64,000 nt of DNA from Phytophthora sp. 'mugwort' (taxonomy: Eukaryota > Oomycota > Peronosporomycetes > Peronosporales > Peronosporaceae), in NCBI GenBank assembly GCA_033558025.1, contig JAUCEF010000007.1, forward strand, positions 8,618,001 to 8,682,000. The letters run 5' to 3'. The notes beneath the pieces are model-generated. The model ran no database searches, had not been told where the DNA came from, and saw only the letters and a list, made by a program, of their open reading frames with translations. This document shows positions 11,820 through 23,523 of the stretch, piece after piece; the stretch's first letter is position 1; every line of letters begins with the position of its first letter. The position numbers and the translations under genes were made by a program.

Positions 11820-12275
11820 TTACATGCTAGTCTGCAGGCCGTTTCTTTTACTGATGGCGACGTTTCGCTCGCTGCAAGCGGGTGGGTATTTTCTTGAAGT
11901 ATTTTGCATTCTCAAGCATATCTCCCTCGTTCGGAGCCAGATGCTGGGTCTCCGAGGAATTGAACCGGTTTCCAAACGGTCAAGTATGCGCTCCACCATG
12001 TTCGTCAACGCTATGATCTCTCCGGTGTCCACAGAGACTGGCAGCTCCGCGTTTGTTGATTCATTGATTCTGAGAACGAGTGATGTCCTAAGTTCTCGTA
12101 GATCGCCAAACACGTAAACCTGCGAGTAATACTCGATCCGGTCACCTACACGGAGGGTCGCCGGAGGCAACTGCGGCGCGTACAGGCTTGACATATTGCC
12201 GAGGCAAGTGCTAGGCGCTCCGCCGTTCTTACTACTGTCAACGAGGAAGACGACGATCGTCAATGCTTCTGCCAC
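11820..12275 (-). CDS. Hypothetical protein, possibly truncated
   Basis: An open frame of 151 codons runs from ATG at 12275 to a stop at 11820. The centre (LRVGDRIEYYSQVYVFGDLR and LPVSVDTGEIIALTNMV) looks like a folded protein domain with alternating strands, and I associate it with a large family of unnamed oomycete proteins linked to repeats. After residue about 110 the sequence becomes basic and unstructured, which suggests the frame has left the original protein. It lies head-on against the MULE remnant. No function can be given. Confidence 0.4.
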   Translation of the reverse strand: MAEALTIVVFLVDSSKNGGAPSTCLGNMSSLYAPQLPPATLRVGDRIEYYSQVYVFGDLRELRTSLVLRINESTNAELPVSVDTGEIIALTNMVERILDRLETGSIPRRPSIWLRTREICLRMQNTSRKYPPACSERNVAISKRNGLQTSM

Positions 12276-12872
12276 ACCATTTTCACAATACGGTTGCAGT
12301 CAGAAAATCTACGGACGACCGCAGATGGGCATCGCAGTCTGTCCTTCCTCTATGCATCCTCACAGCTTGTCATCTCTTTTGTAGATCCTTGCACTGCCGA
12401 CGCGTATTGTGCTGGAGAGTTACTTTGTTGGCCAGATCCGTTCGTGCGATTTTAACATATTCTCAGTCTTTACGCACCGTTCTGTCCGACGTTTGCAATT
12501 TTCACTCAGCTGTATCTGTAAGTTACAGTTGGCTGGATATGCTGGCCCCCATCATCACCTGGCAGCCAACCAGTCATTCCAGAATTCGCCGCGACGACTG
12601 CAAGAGCCAAGAAGAAGCGGGATTATGATAGGCGATGATGCCCGCCACGTACGCGCTCCGAGATCATAAATTGTTGTACATATCGCTTGGAATGCATGAT
12701 GGTGTGAGGCTGTACTAGCTAGGCTGTTATTCTGTAGCCTTAGATGCCGCAGCAGCTAGGGCCTCTGCGACTCGACATCAGCATCCACCCCGACCACCTA
12801 CGGTAAGAGACAAGCATATATGATTGTATAAGCTGTGCAGCCGTGAAGTAACGCACCGAATGCAACAGGTGG
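12276..12872. other. No gene recognised
   Basis: About 600 bp of spacer. Overlapping open frames at 12263-12669 on the plus strand have no protein-like features. Confidence 0.4.
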
Positions 12873-13890
12873 CTACTGGTGGGGGTGCGGATACGACAAG
12901 TGCGAAAACACCCGACGCCAGCCGAGAAGCCGACAAGTGCGAAGAAGCCGATGCCAGCCGAGAAGCCGACGCCACCGAGTAGCCGACACCAGCTGAAAAG
13001 CTGACTTTAGCCGAGAAAACGGTGGCTGCCAAGAAAGCGGCGGCCGCCAAGAAGTTATAAACGACCGAAAAGAAGTCGAAAGAGGACCGCCAGCGAGCCG
13101 AAGACGACGCCAAGAGGCCGAAGACGACCGCCACGAGCGTAAGGAAATTTTCCCCGCGGCAGCAGTGGTCTCGGAGGAGGCTATCATAGCTGCTGACGAC
13201 ATGCAGGCAGGAAATGTCGTCAGGCCTGTCACTTTTTTGGCTAAGTCCAACATATATACTCGACATACGTTGGAGTTATTTTTTTTCCATTACAAATATG
13301 TATGTTGTGTAACATTCAGGCTTGGGGTATAATGTGGCGTAAAGCTGCACCTGATACAGGGGTCGCAGACTGTTGACGCCAAATCGATCACCTCTGTCCG
13401 GTCAGCTCCAGCAGCCGACGGGAGCACCACGTAGCTGCAATTAATCGCCTCTACAACAGCGAACCGATGGGATCCAAGCTGCCGCCAAGGTATGCTTCCT
13501 TGGCTATAGCTACATTACCTTACGCTTATATAACAATCTACGCATGACTAATGCAGGACAACATTGTACCGCCTCATCGACGACAGCGCGCTCCCCATCA
13601 CCGCGGCGTGCCGGCATTAAGAGAAGCACGTCCCGCTAAACAAAAACAGACTTCCACGAGACACGACAGGCGAGAACAAGCGCTGCTGGTTGTCGTGCAA
13701 GCTGTTCAGAGGGTTCGCTGGCACATTGTTGACTCGGAGGCTGGAGTTGTGAGCGGAACATTCCACTGGAGTACCGGGAGACGCGCGCGCAAATAATCGC
13801 TAAGGGCGGGAGGCGCAAGAATGACGACGAAGACGAAGGTGACGAAGAAGAGGTAGTGCGCACGAGAAGGGACAACGTTAGGTTGTTACA
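12873..13890 (+). pseudogene. Degenerate coding remnant with Lys/Ala-rich tandem repeats
   Basis: Bases 12905-13060 contain repeats of GCCGAGAAGCCGA-like units and Lys/Ala-rich codons, as in a charged low-complexity protein segment. On the plus strand, fragments such as SEEAIIAADDMQAGNVVRP (near 13170-13225), TLYRLIDDSALPITAA (13563-13610) and TTGENKRCWLS (about 13660) read like one decayed protein, followed by a strongly acidic stretch (DDEDEGDEEE) near 13820-13850. I cannot name the family; it is probably a repeat-borne gene. Stops and frameshifts are frequent. Confidence 0.3.
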
Positions 13891-14022
13891 TGTCACAGAT
13901 AATCCATTTCGTTTCGATTACTACTCTTTGCGTCACCGTTCCTTGAAGCGGATTCCTGATGTCGCGCCGGCTCTAATACAAGGTGCAGCAAAATGTCTAA
14001 TGAGTATACATGTTTCATTTTA

Positions 14023-15595
14023 CACCTTTTACCAGGCCGGTTAAGTGCTTTCACAAGCAAAACGGATTTGGCGAGCTTGTGCAACTTAATAATCCAACGA
14101 AAAAGGACACTTGCCAGGCAAAGTGGTTTTCTGATTATTTTTCCCATGCAAAGTGGTTTCTACTAGAGCTACTTTCCTAGATCCATATCGTTTCCGCGCT
14201 CGGCAAGGAAAATGCTTGAAGCAGTGTTGCTCCATACGCCAGACCAATCGCTGCGCAAGGACTATCTTGCTGCTATTGTACGGCCTCCTTCATGAGCGCC
14301 ATTCTGTTCGCAGCCAGCGAGTTGTCTGGCCTCGCACTAGCAACTCACGGCGCTTGGCTACGAGATGCAACTTCATGCGCGCCTTCGCACACTGAAGCAG
14401 CCCTCGATTGCATTGCACATAGGGCTGTACGGTGCTAACCATAGAATGACCAGCTTGTTGCTGTTGACGATGCCATCAGTAACGAGTTGCTCGCGTGCCA
14501 GTGTCTCTACCTGGGTGTGGGCGGGGGTGTTGTCGGTGACCACGACGACCTTCTTGCCCACGCAACATTCCTTGTACTCGTCGCAGTTGAGCGCAGCCAC
14601 GAACAGGTCCGCGACAAAGCGCGCATTCTCTTCCATGTGAACGGGGTTTAATGTTATTGGTATCTGCAAATCATGAGCCGTCGTGAGTGCGCACCAATAC
14701 CAGCCCGTTGTCCGGCGACACACCGCATCGCACGTGGAGATTCTTGCCCGTCGACGCCGGAAGCATTACGACTGCACGCTCGCTGCACCAGCCCAAGCTT
14801 GGTTGCGAGACAGGTAGATGTTGAAATTGGTTTCGTCGTGGTGGACAGTCATGTCCCCGGCGTTCACGTGCATGTTCAGCGCTTTGGCAAACTCCATCCG
14901 CTTTTCCTTGTTCACTGCATTGTTCATGGCGGTCTTCTCGATTCGTGGGCCCTTGACCGTGTGCAGCATGCCGTGCAGCGCGGTGGATGGAGGTGATGCT
15001 AACGTCCACCGACGTGCCGCACAGCGGTCTGTCCTTCATGACGGCCATGGTCATGTCTGCCTGCTCGTCCAGGTACTCCTCGAGCTTGGACATGACCTCG
15101 ACGGTCATCTTGACGCACGCAGTCCGCACGCAGCCACGTGGCTGCTGCTCGATACTGCCCTTAGCTGCGATTCACCGTGCAGTAGTGACAGACACATCAT
15201 TGCTAACAGCGACACATAGCCAATCTTGACCTGCCAAAAAGCGTCGAGCACGCGCTTCTTCGCGCTGTTGCGCTCGAACTGCTTGGCCTCACGTGACACA
15301 AAAGGCGGTGTCAGGGGCATCAGCGAGGTGGGTGGCGGGACCATTGTTGGAGAGCTGCTGGGGAGGGTTGTGAAGTAGGCAGCTAATATGCGAATGAGTG
15401 AGTGCCAGTGCGGTGGCGGAGAACGGCTTTGCCGGTGTCGAGTGGCTGCTGTTGTTTCCCGCCACCACGCCACTTTGGTTGGAAAAAAGTTGGCGCCAAA
15501 CCGCTCTGGTTGTAAAACCTAATTTTAGATGATTAGGAAAAACCTCGCTTGACCGTTTTGCCTGTGAAAACACTTAACCTGCCTGGTAAAAGGGG
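14023..15595 (-). mobile_element. Tc1/mariner-superfamily DNA transposon with TA target duplication
   Basis: The left terminus CACCTTTTACCAGGCCGG (from 14023) matches the complement of the right terminus ending at 15595; the arms stay similar for about 45-60 bp (GTTAAGTG, TTTCACA.GCAAAACGG). Both ends abut TA (14021-14022 and 15596-15597), the usual target duplication of the superfamily. The transposase inside is on the minus strand. Confidence 0.75.
14150..15129 (-). pseudogene. DDE transposase (IS630/Tc1-mariner superfamily), frameshifted
   Basis: On the minus strand the protein starts MRTACVKMTVEVM (15129) and passes through several frames. It contains the first catalytic block HHDETNFNIYLSR (about 14840-14810), the second block VVVVTDNTPAHTQ near 14550 and the third block YSPMCNAIEGCFSV near 14430-14390; a C-terminal stretch MKLHLVAKRRELLVRG follows in a shifted frame. 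All three acidic residues (Asp in HHDET, Asp in TDNTPAH, Glu in AIEGC) are present, so decay is recent compared with the 8.2-9.2 kb relative. Frame changes near 14970, 14830, 14720 and 14385 prevent one continuous product. The element could once have been autonomous. Confidence 0.7.
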
Positions 15596-15924
15596 TACAT
15601 TTATATTTTCAAATAAGGCTTATATACCCACCCCACATGTCAGTTCCCCCTCGCCAATTTAGTAGCTGTGCAAGCTAATAATAATTCAAACCTAACACGT
15701 TGAGGCGTCCACGGGCTTTGATCCCCATGGCTGTTTGTATGGACAGTCACCGCTCTAATACCAAATAACTTGTTGTATTTAATAGAAATAGCTTCCACCG
15801 AAGGTGTTAAATTGGCGATGGGGGATCTGTACATCTTCATACCAAACGAGTTATAAATAGGAAAATCCCACCCTTACCTTTCCCATACAAAAATCTAACA
15901 TAGAGGAATGCAGCCAGGCATGTA

Positions 15925-17854
15925 CCGAATAACCTTAGTTATGGCACACACCTGATCTGCACTGTAGAGACCCGTTTTTGATATGCCCCGGCTACCGAAA
16001 TATGCAGGCTCCCGTCTGCAAGAAACCAAAGGCATCGTGTTGATATGCGAACAAGTGCAAAGCGAACTCTATTGATCTATTACTGTCATGGAGCGAAAGA
16101 GCTCGTCAAAGTCGTCTTCAAGGCCAAACTCAGCTTGGGTATGATCGATCATATGCGAGTGGAGCATAGCGTCGCAAATGGCTTCGTCCGCATGCACCAA
16201 TGTAACGCTGTCTTCCGGGAAGTCACCAGGTTCATCGCGTTCGACTATGCCGCAGTGCAAGAAGCCTGCACGAATAGTTGACGGCAGCACGTTATCCCAG
16301 GCGGAGTCAATCCAACCACACAATGAAGCTCGGCTCGGCGGCTGCAGCTTGAAAGGCTGCCCAGACACTCGGGCTGCCCAATTGGGAACGCAAGTCTTCA
16401 ATCCATACATTCCGAAGCCTCTTTTGACGGGGCCGTTCCACGTGGCGTCCTCTGGCTGTGATGCGGAGGTTGCGTTCGGTGGTATCTATTAAGGTCACCT
16501 TAATAGCTTCTGCATACTCGACGACTTCGTCAGTATAGTGGCTTGAGAAGTCATCCAGTACCAGCAGCACAGGTTTATCAGGCTCACAGCGATTGACGAA
16601 ATGAAAACGCAGAAATTCCACAGTCAATTCCCCGTTCCACCAGCCTACATTGCAACAGTACCACAATACGTTAGTTATCTTCAAGATCAACTTCATTTTC
16701 GGCGACTTGATTTACTTTTTCCATTCCCGGAGACTTGTATGCCGTCCTCCGTTTGAACTTTGGAAATAGATTTCCAGATTTGAATGCCAAAGCCATGGCG
16801 GAGGCGATTGTTTTGCTCTTGGCGATTAGTGTCTTGGGAAGGCCGCACTTTGAAGATGACGAACGGAGGAAGCTTCAACCAGTCTGAATTACCCAGCATC
16901 ATCGCCGTAGCCCGCTCTTTTGATTTTCCTGCACATTTCACCCACCCAGTCTTACTACCTCTCTTGGCTAGTATGTGCTTTGGAATATATTCGAAGTTGA
17001 CAGCTAGTGAATTCACAGATGCACACGGGCACTGTTAGTGATAATAGAATCAATATCAGCGAGAGTTTCCACTTACCTGTTGGTCGGCATTGTAGATCGA
17101 TGTGACACCCAGAGACTTGGCCTTCTCTTGGACTTCCTTGGCAAACTGCTTCGCAAGTTCGGTAAGTTCGGGTGGGCGAATTTCCCCCTGCCGAGTCTTC
17201 GCCCGCAAAGCTTAGTAGTGCCGCGCCTTAACCAACGCTGCCAGCACCAAGACCCTTTGAAATGGTTGATGCCGGCAGCGTCCGCCTCGGCGAACGCCCG
17301 GATCTGCAGCATCGTAGGGGTGACAGGAACACCCTCATCACGTAGATCGCTAACCCAACGCACAGGATGTTGCTCCAGGTGGGGAGGCAATACGGTGGGT
17401 GCACCACGCGGCCGCGCTTTTTTCTTGCTGCCTCGGCCGGGTGCAACACAGTCAGCCACGATCGTGTCCAGCTTGCGGCGCCAGGAGAGAATAAGAGTTC
17501 GGCGGGGCTGCTGTACTTGGCCGCAGGCAGCGTAGGGTAGAAGGCTGAGATTGTTAACGCAATGTCGTCGTACTTATCCAAGTACTGCAGCACTTTTAGC
17601 TTATGCCGGGCCGTGTAGGCTGTAACTTTGCCTTGTTGAGTTGGCGGCCATGGCCACCAGGAAGGCGTGGTCTTCCTTTAAGCAGTCTGCGTGGCTTAGG
17701 CGACATTCGTGGTCTTCGAGAAGTGAAGAGAACAGGCGGAAAATACATCTACGCGATGATAAAGGGTGCACGGCTTAGCTCCCGCGCCTGTCATGATTGG
17801 CTCAGAGTGACTGTATGCCATAACAAACAGCTCGCCATAACTAAGGTTATTCGG
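15925..17854 (-). mobile_element. pogo/Tc5-like DNA transposon with 21-bp perfect TIRs and TA duplication
   Basis: The 21 bases starting CCGAATAACCTTAG at 15925-15945 are the exact complement of 17834-17854. Both are bordered by TA (15923-15924 and 17855-17856), so the whole 1.93-kb element is delimited. It encloses a DDE_1 transposase gene on the minus strand. Confidence 0.85.
16307..17593 (-). pseudogene. pogo/Tc5-like transposase (DDE_1), one frameshift
   Basis: Starts MLQYLDKYDDIAL at 17593. A helix-turn-helix DNA-binding segment of the Tc5/CENP-B type follows and ends FKGSWCWQRWLRR near 17240. After a frame change at about 17220 the frame reads KEVQEKAKSLGVTSIYNADQ; the Asp in NADQ is the first catalytic residue. 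A GT-AG intron (about 17077-17035, GTAAGTGG to CTAACAG) leads to the second exon with KTGWVKCAGKSKERATAM and LPPFVIFK, typical of the DDE_1 family, and then VLLVLDDFSSHYTDE near 16560, which has the second Asp. The C-terminal end after that is poorly preserved, and a third catalytic residue is not clear. The sharp terminal repeats suggest a recently active family despite the broken gene. Confidence 0.75.
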
Positions 17855-17856
17855 TA

Positions 17857-19491
17857 CACTCTATATCCATGCAGGGCTGACGAAGTGCGGCGCACGGGCG
17901 AGCAGGTGGGGCCGCTAGCGCAAAGCGGTCCTCACTTCGCAACTTGCGACCGAGAGCGCAAGCACCACGAATAAGGGCGGCCTGGACACGGCGTGCCAGT
18001 GAACCACACGGACGGAAGAACGGACGGGGCGAGGCGAAGCGACGAGAGCATCTGCGTGGTCAGGAGCCAGCACCGTACTGCAGCACAGAGCGGCCGACAC
18101 GCAGCAATGGACTGAGCGAGGACGGGCGAGGTGATCGCGGCGCAGAGTGGTCTGAGCTACTCGAGCCTTCTGCACGTTTCGCGTACGGGGTAGGCGCCCG
18201 AGGCGTACACCCTCGTGGCTAAGCAGGCGACAGAGAACAGCCCCGAGGACTGGATCGGATACAGAGAGCAGGGCTAGGTAGCAAAGCCGGAGGGAGAGAG
18301 AGACGACGAAACGAGAACGAAACGCAAATAAAGTAGGTCGTGCTGCCAGACGGGCACAACGCCGGCGCGGGGGGCATTGCTTGTCTCCCGACGGCCATCA
18401 GGACTTTGGACCTTAGTAATGGCGACCAACTCCCGGCATGCAGGGGCGACAAAAAGCACGTTACAGGTACATTGCAAACATTCTGTTAGCAGAACACAAT
18501 TTCTACATCTCGAGCGGCAGTTTCGACTGCGAACAGGGTGTACGTGGTGTGCAGCTTTCCCCCTTCATTCCTTGTGTTGTCTTGCTGGTATAGAACGCTT
18601 TAAATTAATGAATCATGTTTCATGGCCTGAAGTCAAAGCCAAGCTTGAATGACGATACTTGAGCGTACTTTTTCAGAGTTGCGTGACCAATGAAATGCAA
18701 GTCAGCGGATGCTAACTTTGCTGGTATAATTCAATCTTAAATCTACCTTACTTTGGTCGGGGCAGCAAGATGCTGTCTAACCAGTCACCTATTATCAAAT
18801 TTAGAAGATAAATTTGACCGGTGGGTCTGGCCTCGCTGTGGGTTTTGAGCTATATTTTGACTTGAAAGCGTGACCATATCACAAATTGAAATGTGCTGTT
18901 CGCGATCGTCTTCACCATAGCCTGTAACCGCTTTATTTGTTGAGAGTGAACAAAAGCGATGGAAAACCATTTTATCGACTGAACATGCACCACTTGGGTG
19001 CTTCTAACTGCCTTGTCTGTCGGTAGGTCCTGGATTCGAGATCGATAGTTTTTGCTTGTCAAACAGCTTTTTGTGATTGCAGAATTGGGATAGATTGATA
19101 AGTCGTTAGTCTCAATTCATGGCATGAAAACGGTGATCGACATCTAATAAGGAGGTATTTGTGCAGGTTGTGCAGGTTGGACGAAACCTTTTTCTTACAA
19201 AAAAGAGATGATAGGTGGAGCACTCGTGGTTAGGATGCTGGAGAGATTGTTCTCTGGGAGGAAATTTGCGCCCTTCCTCCTTCAGCGGAAGGTTCGGTTC
19301 GAACGGCTTGCTTGCGCCTAATCCCCCCTTTCGATTATTATCGGATATACAAGGATGTATTTACATCTTTTGTGCACATACAGTCCCTAATTTCCTTCAT
19401 TGCAGCCTTATTCCTAGCAACATGTCAGGTGGGGATTCGGTTATATTGGAAAATCTAACATCTTGCGTACCAAGTTGCAGTACGCTGTACT
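17857..19491. other. Long region without recognised genes
   Basis: About 1.6 kb. Bases 17940-18470 are purine- and GC-rich and look like a decayed LTR or untranslated repeat region, but I find no matching partner. From 18470 to 19490 the sequence is AT-rich with no open frame of note; the 105-codon frame at 19215-19532 has no motif and overlaps the end of the tRNA-synthetase gene. Confidence 0.4.
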
Positions 19492-21504
19492 CTAATTCTG
19501 GGCTCGGTGCTTGTGCACCTTTGAAAATGTAATGAACGGTTTCGAGTTGTTGAGCACAGAGCCCATCACGTGCACATCGTCAGAGAGAAACATCGTTTCG
19601 GTCAAGGATCGCTTGTCTCTAGGGACGACAAGATAGTCCAAAATCTTTGTTGCTGCAATTGGCACGACAGGTTGCAACAAGATGGCTGCGAACACGGTAA
19701 ATAGCAAATATTAGGCTCATATAAATATAGCGACAGCTTCAGCAAGAAGAACACTCACCACTTATGCGCGCTGCATCGATAGACAGATACAGTACAGTAT
19801 CTAGCCGTTCCCTTATGGCTGTGTATTCCTCTGACGTCACGTCTTCCGAGTTCTTGAGTGTCTTCGACAAAACCCACGGTTCCATAATCGTGAAATACCT
19901 GCGGAAGCGTATTGTCAGCAAATATACTCGTACACGTTATCACTTCTGTTGTATACCGGTTGACGTCGTGGAGGAAAAACACAATTTCTTCTAAGCCGCG
20001 TGCAAACTGTAGAGACATTGAACACGTCAGGTAAAGTAAGTATTGAAATCGAACACATAGCAACACAAGTCGACGAGAACTTACATCTGGCGTATCAAAC
20101 AGTTTGTTGACCTTGGCGGCAAGTGCTTGTCCCTTGGCTACCACCTTCTTGTCTTCGGCCGATAGACGCTCTAATTTAGGGCGATTCGGCACAATACCCT
20201 TTACTAGTACCGATTTGCCTGTACTGCGAGAGATAAGGTTGCCAAGGGTGTCGGCGAGCTCGCTGTTCACGCGATTCTCGAGCGTTTCAGCGTTGAAGTC
20301 GCCGTCGTTCGTGAGCACGCCCTCACGCAACAAAAAGAAGCGCACAAAGTCCGACCCGTACTTCGTCAGCATCTCGTGCGGATCCACTACGTTGCCGAGA
20401 CTTTTGGACATTTTAATGTTGCCAACAGTCCAGTGCGCGTGTGCCACCACCTTCTTCGGAAGCGGAAGTCCTGCTGCCATGAGGAAAGCGGGCCAGTAAA
20501 TCGCGTGGAATTTAAGGATGTCTTTGCCCACAATGTGGTAAGCAGCAGGCCAGGCACGGTTGATATCACCCGGGTAACCGGCGCTTGTAAGATAATTCGT
20601 CAACGCGTCCAACCACACATAGACACAGTGCTTGTCGTCATCTGCCATGCGGAAACGCCATTAGCTCCGTACAACTTGTCAAAGGCCAACGAAACCTCAA
20701 CTTACCCGGCACTTTGATCGCCCATTTGATCTTCTCACTCAATCTCGATACTGACAAGTCCCTCAGTCCTCCGCTTACCGCTGTACGCACTTCGTTATAT
20801 CTCGCCTTAGGCACAATCACGTCCGGATTGGCGTCCAGCCACTCGAGTAGTCTGTCCTGAAAGGCCGAGAGTCTGAACTTGTAATTCTCCTCATGCAGCA
20901 TTTCAACTGGGTGTCCGCTCTCCTTGGACACTTTGACCACATTACCGTCAGCGTCCTCTCTGTCTTCCACCTGCATCTCGGTCAGGAAACTTTCGTCCGA
21001 CTTGCAATACCATGACTCATGATTGCCCAGGTAAATGTGTCCATTATCGCGGATGGTCCTCCAGAAGGCACGCACTGCCGCGTGGTGATCCGTGTCGCTT
21101 GTGCGGATGAAGCGCGAGTAGTTTACGTTGGCCTCCTGGAAAATCACGTCGAAGCGAGACGACACCTCGTCACAGAAGGCTTTGTAGTCCATCGTACCAC
21201 TTTTCTCCGCAGCCTCCTGCACCTTGAGCCCGTGCTCGTCCGTGCCCGTGGTGAACAGCACGTCACCGCCCTTGACCCTATGCCAGCGAGCCAGAGCGTC
21301 CGCCAGCACAGTCGAGTGCACATGGCCGATGTGTGGCGCCGCATTCACATAGAAGATGGGTGTGGTAATGAATGTCTGAGAGGGCCTCACGGGCGAGGTG
21401 GAGAGTCGCGCTAGACGAGCGCACAGGCCGATCGGCGGACGGGCGGTTGAGTGACGCAGACGCAGCATGACTGACACACTTCGAAAGTGTGCTGTAAGCC
21501 GCAC
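19492..21504 (-). CDS. MARS2: Methionyl-tRNA synthetase, probably mitochondrial
   Basis: Five exons join cleanly on the minus strand: 21504-20706, 20641-20085, 20006-19957, 19898-19759 and 19685-19492, with GT-AG introns of 64, 78, 58 and 73 bp. The product is about 579 residues. The first 45 residues are rich in Arg, Ser and Leu with no acidic residue, as in a mitochondrial presequence. The class I signature HIGH is at residues 58-61 and KMSKS at about 343-347; FYVNAAPHIGH, FTTGTDEHG and YVWLDALTNYL are family hallmarks. The C-terminal part has MEPWVLSK, matching the helical anticodon-binding domain. The enzyme charges tRNA-Met with methionine, here probably inside mitochondria. It lacks the cytosolic-type C-terminal extension, in agreement with the bacterial-like organellar form. 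All exons are in frame. Confidence 0.92.
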
Positions 21505-21930
21505 ATAGACTCCTGACGATTTAAACCCTTCATTGTAAATGTTAGGACGATTTAGCTAACTGTAAAATTAATATAGGCAAAGGATTATCCGGATCCGCAT
21601 AATTGCGACTGGTAGGCAAAACCTAAGTATGAATCCGGATTTGGGCACACCATTGACGTCTCCTCTCTCCGTAGAGCCCTATTGTTCCATTCAGCGGTTT
21701 CGGAGAAATCGGCTGAAGAAAAACTATCTAGATCATCCGACTCAAGCTCGAAGTTTTTATTATTTGCGAATATGGTCTAAAGTTGCTTGAGGATTCAAGT
21801 GGTGGTCTCCGTTTACGCTAATTCATGCTCGAAATGATCTAAATCGCTCACTTTTGTTATTGATCTCGTCGGGAATCAGGTGCATAATCTAAACTATTTA
21901 AAATAATGATTAATATCATCGCTCGTTTGA
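21505..21930. other. Spacer upstream of the tRNA-synthetase gene and of the piggyBac-like gene
   Basis: About 430 bp, AT-rich. It must contain the promoter of the divergently placed methionyl-tRNA synthetase gene and probably the left end of the piggyBac-like element; I did not find a clear left inverted repeat. Confidence 0.4.
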
Positions 21931-21948
21931 ATGACGAACATTACTTCT

Positions 21949-22344
21949 TGTAACGGGGTTACACGAAGGTAACACGAGTGTAACCGTGCTACGTGTCACC
22001 TTGTAGTAAGTGGTACTTGGTACCACTTGGATTAACAGGATTTCAGTACGTGGCCACAGGGCCACTGGATATGCATTTGACTAGGTTTAACTATCGTAGA
22101 TAGTTAGAGTCATACATTTACACCACAGGCGGCTTTGCCGCAGATAAGCAAACAAATAACAGTTCAGTTTTAGCATTAAGAGAGTATTGCCCTAGGTTTA
22201 GGAATACTGACTCTTTGAGTCTCTAGTGGTATAACTAGATTGATCTAAGCCTCTGCGGAGACCTTAGGGTTAGGATAACCACAGCTAAGACTCGGGGGGT
22301 CATACGTCTTCCTCTGACGCACTACGCTACGCAGCCCCGTTGCA
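21949..22344 (+). repeat. 5' LTR of gypsy family 1
   Basis: 396 bp, begins TGTAACGGGGTTACA and ends TGCA. It differs from the 3' LTR at about ten positions by eye, for example GGTAACACGAG against GGTAGCACGAG and ACTATCG against ACTATGG. Confidence 0.9.
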
Positions 22345-22367
22345 CCTGATAGCACTTGTAGTCAATC
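22345..22367 (+). promoter_or_regulatory. Probable primer-binding site of gypsy family 1
   Basis: Directly after the 5' LTR comes CTGATAGCACTTGTAGTCAAT. The same place in family 2 reads TGGTAGCACTTGTAGTC, so the two families share this site; TGG is the usual complement of a tRNA CCA end. The tRNA was not identified. Confidence 0.55.
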
Positions 22368-22494
22368 CAGCACCTGGGTCTTAGGACTATTCATCGGTGA
22401 GGATGGAGCAGACAGCGTTCTAACCTGTCTCAGAGCCAGCAAGACGCGCTGAAAAAGCTTATGTCTTTGCTCGGCCCTGAGGGCATAACACATT

Positions 22495-23441
22495 TTGCTT
22501 CCAAGGACCGGACGCGGTGAACGCGCGTCTGGAGGTGTTCTCAAGTTACGAGAATGCTCTGTTGGAGCACCTCCAGCAGAGGGTGTCCGCGTCTGCACCG
22601 ACGTTGACGACATCGCAGGATGGGGCTCGCGGCCAAAACCGCTCATCGAGAGCACCAATGCTTTGGAGGGAAAGGAGGGGGAGAACCTCATGTTGTGGAT
22701 CCGTGAGATCGAAATTGCGATGGGATCGGCCATGCTCCGTACTGAGCAACAGCGCGTGGAGCTAGCGATCTCGATGCTCGGTGGCCGAGCCCGAGAATGG
22801 GCACTCACGTGCGGCACGTCGGTGGACGCAGCCTCCCCGGGCTTGGAAGAGCTAAAACTCTAGCTTTTGCAAGTGTTTGCTCCGCCTAATCAGGCGTAAC
22901 GCGTGAGGTCACGCTTTCTGAGTACCCTCCAGGGTAAGAAGGACTTGGTGGACTTCGTCCAGGAGTTGCGAACTCTGATCGCCGGCATGGCGGCCGATCC
23001 TCTGACAGAGGCAGTGACTGTGACAGTCTTTAAGGAGGACCTCCGCACTGGTGTGCCCAGGACGGAAGTCTTCCGCGCTCACCCTTCCTCTTTTGAAGAG
23101 GCCATGAGAGTAGCTATGAACGCCGAGATTAAATTCAAGTCGTCTCGACTTGGCTGGGGCGTTGCCAACGCTATCCGTCCGACGGACCGGCCCCTATGGA
23201 TCTCAGCTACGCTGAAGATGAGGAAGCTGAGCTTCATGCTGCCGAGCAGCGTATGAGTGTTCGTCGGTGCTTCATCTGCCGAAGCACCACCCATTTGATG
23301 GCAACCTGCCCGTCACGCAGGTCGCGTCAAGCTCCTACGAGCCATCGGTCTTCATCGAGCCAAGCCATCGGCTCGTCGCAGGAATGGGCGACACTCAGTA
23401 GGCGCGGGGCGTCCTGCTGGGGAAGAACTGAGTTCTGTTGA
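22495..23441 (+). pseudogene. gag of gypsy family 1, broken
   Basis: Three frames carry consecutive parts of a gag polyprotein: 22600-22863 ([19 protein letters not shown]), 22903-23256 (FLSTLQGKKDLVDFVQELR) and 23196-23441. The first two form the retrotransposon gag capsid-like domain. The last contains the zinc knuckle CFICRSTTHLMATC, a C-x2-C-x4-H-x4-C motif that binds the element's RNA. An in-frame stop near 22863, another near 22900 and frame changes break the protein. Gag normally forms the cytoplasmic particle in which reverse transcription occurs. Confidence 0.75.
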
Positions 23442-23523
23442 GCCTCATGGAGGTGGAAGGCAGCAGGGATCAGCCTCGGAGAGAGCCGTACTCTCTAACA
23501 CGGAACGTGTATGCAAGCCGGGT

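Noticed and set aside
12778..13266. Minus-strand open frame of 162 codons rich in Ser and Ala
   Set aside because: It is the shadow of a tandem Lys/Ala-rich repeat and has no protein-like features.
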